From Brassica napus (lineage: Eukaryota; Streptophyta; Magnoliopsida; Brassicales; Brassicaceae): a DNA stretch of 64,000 nt. Numbering within the stretch: position 1 is the first letter of the stretch; every line of letters begins with the position of its first letter. The DNA lies in NCBI RefSeq assembly GCF_020379485.1, contig NW_026014710.1, positions 205,353 to 269,352 on the forward strand, given 5' to 3'. The notes beneath the pieces were generated by a model. The model made no database searches, had not been told where the DNA came from, and saw only the letters and a list, made by a program, of their open reading frames with translations. Both the position numbers and the translations under genes were made by a program. Positions 58,501-64,000 of the stretch are shown piece after piece.

Positions 58501-60072
58501 GTAAACTTAGATGAGAATCACATTCCAAGAAGCTATGAAGAGGCAATGGAAGATAAGGAATGGAAGGAATCAGTAGGAGCTGAGGCAGGAGCTATGATAA
58601 AGAATGACACATGGTATGAGAGTGAACTACCAAAAGGGAAGAAGGCTGTGTCTAGTAGATGGATCTTTACAGTCAAGTACAAGGCTGATGGGTCGATTGA
58701 GAGGAAGAAGACTAGACTGGTAGCAAGAGGGTTCACTCAGACTTATGGAGAAGACTACATTGACACATTTGCTCCAGTTGCAAAGCTTCACACCATTCGA
58801 ATAGTCCTATCAGTGGCTACTAACCTTGGGTGGGATCTTTGGCAAATGGATGTTAAGAATGCATTTCTCCAAGGAGAGTTAGAAGATGAAGTTTACATGC
58901 TACCACCTCCGGGCCTAGAAGGGATGGTGAAACCAGGGAATGTGCTGAGATTGAAGAAGGCCATCTATGGGTTAAAGCAATCACCAAGGGCCTGGTATCA
59001 CAAGCTGAGTACAACTCTAAATGGAAGAGGCTTCAGGAAATCAGAGCTTGATCACACTCTCTTCACTCTTACTACACCTGCAGGCATTGTTGTGCTTCTT
59101 GTATATGTGGATGACATAGTTATCACAGGCAGTGATAAGGTGGGAATCAAGGAGACCAAGGAGTTTCTGAAATCTGTGTTTGACATCAAAGACTTGGGAG
59201 AAATGAAGTACTTCCTTGGAATTGAGCTGTGCAGATCAGAAGAAGGGTTGTTCATCTCACAAAGGAAGTATATCTTGGATCTGTTGAAGGAGGCTGGTGC
59301 GTATGGAGGAAAGACAGCCAAGATGCCCATGGAGGATGGGTATAAAGCTCCACGTGAGGGGGAGCTAGAAGATAGTAAGGTATTTCATGATCCAAAGCTA
59401 TACAGGAAGCTTGTGGGGAAGCTGATCTATCTAACCATCACCAGGCCAGACATCTGTTTTGCTGTGAACCAAGTGAGTCAGCATATGCAAGCTCCAAGAG
59501 AGCATCACTGGCGCATGGTAGAAAGAGTTCTCATGTATCTGAATGGAACTCAAGGGCTTGGTATATGGATGGGTTGTAACGGGAGCACTGAAGCAGTGGG
59601 ATATTGTGATGCAGATTGGGCTGGAGACAGAACAGATAGAAGATCTACAACCGGCTATTGCACATTCATTGGTGGAAACATGGTTACTTGGAAGAGTAAG
59701 AAGCAGAAGGTGGTGTCATGCTCAAGTGCCGAGGCTGAGTATAGAGCAATGCTAAAGCTCACAAATGAGTTGGTATGGATTAAAGGAATACTGAAGCACT
59801 TGGAGATTGAGCAAGCAACACCAATGACCATGCACTGTGACAATCAAGCAGCCATTCACATAGCCACAAACTCGGTGTTCCATGAAAGAACCAAGCATAT
59901 TGAAGTGGACTGTCATAAAGTGAGGCAGATGATAGTCTTGGGAGTGATACTGCCGTGCTACACAAGGAGTGAGGATCAGTTGGCAGATGTATTCACTAAG
60001 GCGGCTAGGCAAAAGACAATGGAGTCAATTCACATAAGGTTGGGACTCCTTGATCTTTCGCCTAAGGGCTGA
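55516..60072 (+). CDS. C1 gag-pol polyprotein, intact Ty1/copia
   Basis: 1518 residues from the ATG at 55516 (the frame is open for nine codons upstream but without an ATG). Order and key residues: gag domain (LKGGSNYLMWSQLVRTT near 16-32), CCHC knuckle C253, C256, H261, C266; protease D408 in DSGASHH; integrase finger H537, H542, C562, C565 and DDE core D592, D654, E690; an acidic low-complexity linker near 830-945; reverse transcriptase with DVKNAFLQ near 1112 and YVDD at 1197-1200; RNase H with D1365, E1406 and D1442. All domains needed for an autonomous cycle are present, with no stop or frameshift. Protease would have to cut the single polyprotein, as in other plant copia elements. Transcription would start in the 5' LTR. 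Activity is inferred, not shown. Confidence 0.95.
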   Translation: METTNFSKLVTVPVALKGGSNYLMWSQLVRTTIGRLGLWNHITDDGPEPVAKEDEEEGDGKTLAVAEAKRWVQEDLMVLSVLHASLELPILEAYVHFETPKRLWDMLHKRYGNKSNISRVFDLKQTISVLRQDGEDLTKHMGKFGALWSELESLRPNTTDEESLIERREQDQVFGLLMTLDESYQDVIKHILRSPTLPSMEEVCAQLQKEEGSLGLFGGKKGMSTAHKAEEAQANKAAYRGDGRKYEKYEGSCEHCKRQGHKKSQCWILHPHLRPSKFNKDREAKAHLSAEASGAGSSGASPNVKAGESEGRALTSQEVITKADFEAFIRALKESGKVLGNTLGYSYSAHTLPSISDKLLDIFKTSCTATAHTSITDRLLGVVKSLKAENETSRINTGRSLHKPLIIDSGASHHMISDNNLIKDIEPALGHVMIANGDRIPIRGIGKLNLFNKDSKAFYMPEFTSNLLSVKKCTTDLQCNVIFSPNDVKFQDIKSSKLIGQGATKGDLYMIEDLAPISSSCFSFSSVSSLSTDALWHARLGHPHVRALSIMLPGVMFKNNDCEACILGKHCKTVFQKSSTLYANCFDLIHSDVWTAPCLSRDDYKYYVTFIDEKSKYTWLTLIKTKDRVLDAFKNFQAYVTNQYHAKIKIFRSDNGGEYTGHAFRDHLAQHGILHQTSCPYTPQQNGVAERKNRHLMEVSRSMMFHKGVPKRYWSDAVMTACYLINRIPTRILADQSPFEVLNKSRPVLDHLRTFGCVCYVLVPGEQRNKLEAKSTKAMMIGYSTSQKGYKCYDPTARRVLVSRDVRFMEDKGYYDEQTWEDLEDLSQPSERAACLRNILEGLGIGVSQDQSRRPEPTPTAAEEPSHFAHEGGSESVSELEDQGLEEAGELGNRGTDSPVQSGEGSARGELNEEDQRQGEARAEAEEQTEAVTPQVEEEQEMAQEGPVLRRSTRLRKDPSSWVNTRVYYNAQAVKHPTQAVCSFAQYPEAHCAFMVNLDENHIPRSYEEAMEDKEWKESVGAEAGAMIKNDTWYESELPKGKKAVSSRWIFTVKYKADGSIERKKTRLVARGFTQTYGEDYIDTFAPVAKLHTIRIVLSVATNLGWDLWQMDVKNAFLQGELEDEVYMLPPPGLEGMVKPGNVLRLKKAIYGLKQSPRAWYHKLSTTLNGRGFRKSELDHTLFTLTTPAGIVVLLVYVDDIVITGSDKVGIKETKEFLKSVFDIKDLGEMKYFLGIELCRSEEGLFISQRKYILDLLKEAGAYGGKTAKMPMEDGYKAPREGELEDSKVFHDPKLYRKLVGKLIYLTITRPDICFAVNQVSQHMQAPREHHWRMVERVLMYLNGTQGLGIWMGCNGSTEAVGYCDADWAGDRTDRRSTTGYCTFIGGNMVTWKSKKQKVVSCSSAEAEYRAMLKLTNELVWIKGILKHLEIEQATPMTMHCDNQAAIHIATNSVFHERTKHIEVDCHKVRQMIVLGVILPCYTRSEDQLADVFTKAARQKTMESIHIRLGLLDLSPKG

Positions 60073-60112
60073 TCTATACACTCTCCTGATCATGAGGTCC
60101 TTACTCTTTTTC

Positions 60113-60223
60113 CCTCATCAGAGTTTTGTCCCAATGGGTTTTCTTTGATGAGGTTTTTAATGAGGAGGAGCTCATGATCCTTCCAAGCTTGACTTGTTCC
60201 ACATGGTCAAGCTTGAGGGGGAG
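60113..60223 (+). promoter_or_regulatory. Double hairpin and polypurine tract of C1
   Basis: Stem 1 is CCTCATCAGAG (60113-60123) with CTTTGATGAGG (60143-60153), enclosing CCC-AAT-GGG. Stem 2 is CAAGCTTGAC (60184-60193) with GTCAAGCTTG (60206-60215). AGGGGGAG ends at 60223. Confidence 0.8.
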
Positions 60224-60823
60224 TGTTGAGATGAGCTGAGGAATATGAGGAGAGTTGTTCAGGGTTGAAGAGGTTGTGATGTGGAGAAGAGGAGAAGGAT
60301 TGGCCTTAGGGAGAACCGTCCGTACCGGTCCGTACAGGTCCGTACCATGGCCGTACGGCCGTACAGACGGTATCGACCATGCGGTAAAGAAATGTTACCG
60401 CGAGAAGAAGTTCACGGTCTGATCATGTTTTGCCTTGACCAAAGAAGACATATGACCGTTTATGGATAGAGGAAGAGCGTCTCAACAGGCTGGCACAGGC
60501 TGGAAGGATAAGGTTCACTTTTAGCATAGTGACCACGCGTGTGGAGAGGCTCATTGGTCCGGTTCAAATTAAAGGCTCCCTTAGCTTTGACCTCACATGC
60601 TTAGTCTCTTCTTAAACCCTAGTATCACACTCCTATATATTGTAAACACTCTCTCATTAATAAAATTATGCGGATTGTGTCTCTCTCTCTCTAGTCTCTC
60701 TCTTGTTCATCATGGATCATACTTAATCTCTCCATTTCATTCACAATCGCTTCTAATCTTCTCTTAATCTCTTACCAAATCTCTCTTAATCTCTCAATAC
60801 CTATTCTACTCTCTAAAATCTCA
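60224..60823 (+). repeat. 3' LTR of C1
   Basis: 600 bp, identical by eye to 54824-55423. Confidence 0.95.
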
Positions 60824-60828
60824 CTATG

Positions 60829-61116
60829 AAGAGGGCAAGCCGAGTGTGAAGTATTGATCAGCCTCACTAGTGTTTTGAAGATGATCTGGTCGTGTCCTAG
60901 CTTCTCTAAGATGGCTGAGAAGTCAGTTGAGAGGGGGAGACTTCAAACCGGTTCCATGAAGAGGTGAAGCTGAAGTGTGAAGTGTGCGCAAAGCTGTGAA
61001 GAGTTGCTGCACCTGTTAGGCCGTGATCCAGAGCTTCTTGTGTCCAACCACATTGGTTCTAAGGCACAAGAGCTCACTGGCCAATCCCTAGGCTTTGGAG
61101 AGCTCTACTCTTTTTC
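60829..61116. other. A2 interior, 3' part
   Basis: It continues the A2 interior after C1 and matches 776-1067 of K and the complement of 45771-46055 in A1. No gene was seen. Confidence 0.7.
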
Positions 61117-61227
61117 CCTTGCAAGGTTTTGTCCCAATGGGTTTTCCTTGTAAGGTTTTTAATGAGGGAGACTCTTCAGAGTTCCAAGCTTGGCTTAGGA
61201 TCTCCTAAAGTCAAGCTTGAGGGGGAG
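61117..61227 (+). promoter_or_regulatory. Double hairpin and polypurine tract of A2
   Basis: Stem 1 is CCTTGCAAGG (61117-61126) with CCTTGTAAGG (61146-61155). Stem 2 spans 61185-61219. The purine tract ends at 61227. Confidence 0.75.
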
Positions 61228-62144
61228 TGTTGAACTGAAGAGAAGATAGAAGGTGTTGGAAGAGTTTGGGAGAAGGTGGCCGATGGTACAAAGATAGGGC
61301 AAGACCTTCAGGAGTGTCCCTTGGTGTCCAGAAGTGATCTGATGGTTGTGCAAAGATAGGGCCAAGTCTAGGAGGGACTTAGAAGCATATAGTTGAGGAG
61401 AATGGTCGAGTGTGCAAACTTAGGGCGAGGCCGTACGGAACGTACGGACCTGACCGATCCGGAAGTTCAAGACTCGACCATCTGAGTCTATTTGAAGTTG
61501 GTGCAAAAATAGGGCAAAGGATAGCTCTTAAGAGAAGAAGACAAAAGAGGCTCTTAAGAGAAGAAGACAAAAGAAGAAGCTGGCGCCAAGACAGGCTGTC
61601 TATGAGCTGTGTGAGCTGTAAAGAAGAAGCTATAGTGACCTTGTATCTGAACAGATACAAGGGCAGGTTCATGGGAGCCTTTAGCCAGCCAATAAGGAGC
61701 CAGCCTTCCCTTTGACCAGATTTGAATTAACCAACCAGGCACCAAAGAGAGTTTAACCAATCAGATGAGGCTATAATGACCAGATCAACTCTCCATCTCG
61801 TCCCTCCATCCTTCTAGTCTTTTATGAGCCATTAGATGTAGGTTTTAAGTTTATGGAATGTAAAGAGCATATATAAGCCTCTTATGATCATTTTGTAATC
61901 TTTAAGTGAGTAAGGGGGTTTCCCCTCTCCTTCTCTAATCTGAAACACTAATCTTCAGTCTCTTATTCTCTCAGTCTCTCTAGTCTCTTAAGTCTTAATC
62001 TTTGTTCTTAAGTCTTCTCATACACTCATAAACACTCTCACCAATCTCTCTCTCTATATCACCTAGAACAAGCTCTAATCATTCTTCATTGAAGCTTATA
62101 CACACACATATACTACCAGAGTAGAGATCTCTTTAAAAATCATA
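61228..62144 (+). repeat. 3' LTR of A2
   Basis: About 917 bp, matching 50126-51043 with a few differences (GGTGTCC for GGTATCC, and small indels near 61985-62015). Confidence 0.92.
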
Positions 62145-62793
62145 TTATATATGCTCTTTACATTCCATAAACTTAAAACCTACATCTAATGGCTCATAAA
62201 AGACTAGAAGGATGGAGGGACGAGATGGAGAGTTGATCTGGTCATTATAGCCTCATCTGATTGGTTAAACTCTCTTTGGTGCCTGGTTGGTTAATTCAAA
62301 TCTGGTCAAAGGGAAGGCTGGCTCCTTATTGGCTGGCTAAAGGCTCCCATGAACCTGCCCTTGTATCTGTTCAGATACAAGGTCACTATAGCTTCTTCTT
62401 TACAGCTCACACAGCTCATAGACAGCCTGTCTTGGCGCCAGCTTCTTCTTTTGTCTTCTTCTCTTAAGAGCCTCTTTTGTCTTCTTCTCTTAAGAGCTAT
62501 CCTTTGCCCTATTTTTTCACCAACTCCAAATAGGCTCAGATGGTCGAGTCTTGAACTTCCGGATCGGTCAGGTCCGTACATTCCGTACGGCCTCGCCCTA
62601 AGTTTGCACACTCGACCATTCTCCTCAACTATATGCTTCTAAGTCCCTCCTAGACTTGGCCCTATCTTTGCACAACCATCAGATCACTTCTGGATACCAA
62701 GGGACACTCCTGAAGGTCTTGCCCTATCTTTGTACCATCGGCCACCTTCTCCCAAACTCTTCCAACACCTTCTATCTTCTCTTCAGTTCAACA
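62145..62793 (-). repeat. 5' LTR of A1, 5'-terminal piece (U3 side)
   Basis: This is the remainder of the A1 LTR after the A2 insertion, matching 45020-45659. It includes the duplicated target bases. It is followed by AAGAA and the F leader. Confidence 0.92.
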
Positions 62794-62851
62794 AAGAACA
62801 CTCAAGATTTTTATGAAAAAGAAATCACACTCTCCCCTTTTAAGCAACCTG

Positions 62852-62863
62852 GCTCTGATACCA
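62852..62863 (-). other. PBS of F
   Basis: The minus strand reads TGGTATCAGAGCCAGGTT, abutting the 5' LTR of F, 48 kb from the F 3' LTR. Confidence 0.88.
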
Positions 62864-63337
62864 TAAACACTTTTGTGTTTTAAGAGTATGATTCAAATAA
62901 TCAGAGATAATATGAAGAGATTTTAGAGAATAGAGAGAGAATAGAGAGAGAGAGGCTCAAAACTCCATTAATTGAATTTAATGTATCAGATACAAGATAT
63001 ATATGAAGAGAATAGGCTGATTAAGTGAATTTCGAAATCCATAAGCATGTGTAGTCAATGGAACAGGCTGGGGAAACTCCTTTTGAAATGCTTGGCTGTG
63101 CTTTCTCACATGCTTTGCACTAGTGTAAAAGCATCCTCTCCTTTCCAGCATCATACAGGCTGTCAAAGTGCTCCCTTATCCTTCCTTATCCTCCCTTATC
63201 CTCTTTGGTCGAGTTTCCTCTCTTCTCTTCACTAAGTTACCTTCTCATCCCATCAGATAACTTCCCCAAGTAGTTACTGTGGTTAAAATAAAGTTACCAC
63301 AGTAAAACTCTAAAGTTACTGTCTCACCAACTTAACA
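62864..63337 (-). repeat. 5' LTR of F
   Basis: 474 bp. It matches 14726-15213 except for a 14-18 base gap near 62910 and a few one- to three-base indels. Confidence 0.9.
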
Positions 63338-63342
63338 TAGAG

Positions 63343-64000
63343 CACCTTGCTTCTTTCTTGCAACCAGTTCATACACACACTTAACAAACTCATCCCATTC
63401 TTTCTTTGTGATTGGATCCTCTCCTCCTTTGGTCTCGCATCCTTGTACTTACACCATCTTCTACTGATTCTCCCAAGTAAGCTGAGTATGAACACTCTCA
63501 TATAACCATCTGTGAAGTATATCCTTGATTCTCTTCAAGATCACACTCATCCTGTCATTAAGGGCTCAGACTCGCTACCCTTTCTCCATGCCCTTCTCTT
63601 CATTAACCATCCTTAGAAAGTTTCTCAACCTTCCCTTCTTACAGCTTGTACCTCCCTTCCATCTTTCTGGTTTTCCTGTTCATCTCCCACACATCACAAG
63701 TGTGTTTAACAAGCTCACATACTTCTTCCATAAGGAAGCCAAAGATCACATCTTGCTTCCTCCTTTCTTGACCACATCTCGGATTTGATGGGTGTGCCTT
63801 CACCACATCTAACTCTGACCATATTCTCTCAGCCTTCCCACAAGCTGATAACACTCATCCCTTCCTTGTCTCAAGCCGCGGATCATCCCTTGTCCTCAAC
63901 GACTCTTACAGGCTTGGACTTGCCTAAAGTTGCTTCAATCACTCTTTGTAGTGTTCCTTGAACAACTTCATTTCCCAGATTCAACTTCTTGTCTGACCTT
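63343..64000 (-). pseudogene. H gag, degraded
   Basis: This is the gag part of H, upstream of its protease at 13643-14720. Fragments can be followed in several frames: a gag block with IWSELDVVKAHPSNP and EVCELVKHTCDVWEMN (63854-63639), and a GECSYSAYLGES-like stretch (near 63470-63510) read in a different frame. No CCHC knuckle is visible. Several frameshifts are needed to join the pieces, so H gag is dead. The start of gag and the 5' LTR lie past the window. Confidence 0.72.

Larger units (their letters stand above)
54824..60823 (+). mobile_element. Element C1: complete, apparently intact Ty1/copia retrotransposon
   Basis: 6000 bp with 600-bp LTRs, identical by eye, flanked by CTATG at 54819-54823 and 60824-60828. 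PBS, one uninterrupted gag-pol, hairpins and PPT are all present. It is the innermost and probably among the youngest insertions. The empty site can be seen in A1 (near 46060) and, in altered form, in K (near 773). Confidence 0.96.
50126..62144 (+). mobile_element. Element A2: non-coding LTR retrotransposon inside the A1 LTR, hosting C1
   Basis: LTRs are at 50126-51043 and 61228-62144. The flanks share TTATAT (50120-50125 and 62145-62150), a 5-6 base duplication of the A1 TATA box. It lies antiparallel to A1 and is near-identical to it. Without C1 it is about 6.0 kb. The LTRs differ by a few bases and small indels. Confidence 0.93.
44742..62793 (-). mobile_element. Element A1: non-coding LTR retrotransposon (LARD-like) hosting A2
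   Basis: The 3' LTR is at 44742-45659; the 5' LTR is split into 49851-50125 and about 62146-62793 by A2. Duplication AAGAA lies at 44737-44741 and 62794-62798. A1 alone is about 6.0 kb with a 4.2-kb interior lacking gag or pol. It is inserted in the F leader. Confidence 0.92.
14726..63337 (-). mobile_element. Element F: Ty1/copia retrotransposon split into four parts by nested insertions
   Basis: The 3' LTR (14726-15213) and 5' LTR (62864-63337) are bounded by TAGAG at 14721-14725 and 63338-63342. Internal pieces are 15214-18320, 26621-27827, 44599-44741 and 62794-62863, separated by G1, D and A1. The LTRs differ by several small indels (488 against 474 bp), so F is older than its passengers. 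F is itself inside H, between gag and protease. Confidence 0.9.
4817..64000 (-). mobile_element. Element H: outermost Ty1/copia retrotransposon, host of most of the window
   Basis: The H pieces are: LTR 4817-5419, 3' UTR and pol 5420-7866, integrase and protease 13643-14720, and degraded gag 63343-64000; its 5' LTR lies past the window. The pieces join exactly across I (duplication AAGGT) and across F (duplication TAGAG). H and F are close relatives in the same orientation, so F landed in a member of its own family. H coding is broken by a frameshift near 7680 and by several in gag. Confidence 0.85.

Overview
The window is a plant nuclear heterochromatic block made entirely of LTR retrotransposons; I found no host gene, structural RNA gene or CRISPR array. 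All primer-binding sites match the plant initiator-Met tRNA, the pol genes are Ty1/copia (gag-PR-INT-RT-RH order, YVDD reverse transcriptase), and the LTRs have plant-style TATA boxes and 5-bp target duplications. A flowering plant, plausibly Brassicaceae, is my best guess; the family assignment is inference.

Layout (letters are my own). 1-2169: 3' end of a + strand non-coding element K, inserted in J. 2170-4816: gag-PR-INT of a - strand copia J. 4817-5419: one LTR shared by J and the next element, H. H (- strand copia, 5420 to beyond 64000) is the outermost host of the rest. It is cut by I (+ strand copia, 7872-13637) and by F (- strand copia, 14726-63337, same family as H). F is cut three times: by G1 (18321-26620, non-coding, itself holding G2 21117-25353), by D (27828-44598, copia, itself holding E 28998-33699 and C2 33889-39887), and by A1 (44742-62793, non-coding). 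A1 holds A2 (50126-62144) in its 5' LTR, and A2 holds C1 (54824-60823). The deepest path is H > F > A1 > A2 > C1, five levels. Eleven insertions have matching target-site duplications that I could read directly at both ends (I, F, G1, G2, D, E, C2, A1, A2, C1, plus the reconstructed continuity of each host); only K, J and H run off the window or are shared.

Activity. C1 looks complete and recently inserted: 6000 bp, LTRs identical by eye, one uninterrupted 1518-residue gag-pol. C2 is the same element with a single-base deletion. D and F have open reading frames broken mainly by the later insertions; I and H carry frameshifts. E is a gag-only (TR-GAG-like) element with three LTRs. A1, A2, K, G1 and G2 encode nothing recognisable but keep LTRs, PBS and PPT.

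The most interesting signal is a two-hairpin RNA module directly upstream of the polypurine tract, shared by all the copia families and all the non-coding families, with base changes on one side of a stem compensated on the other. Together with an identical 18-nt PBS this suggests that the non-coding elements are mobilised in trans by the copia elements and that the module is a recognition signal. Degenerate extra copies of the module occur inside the non-coding elements.
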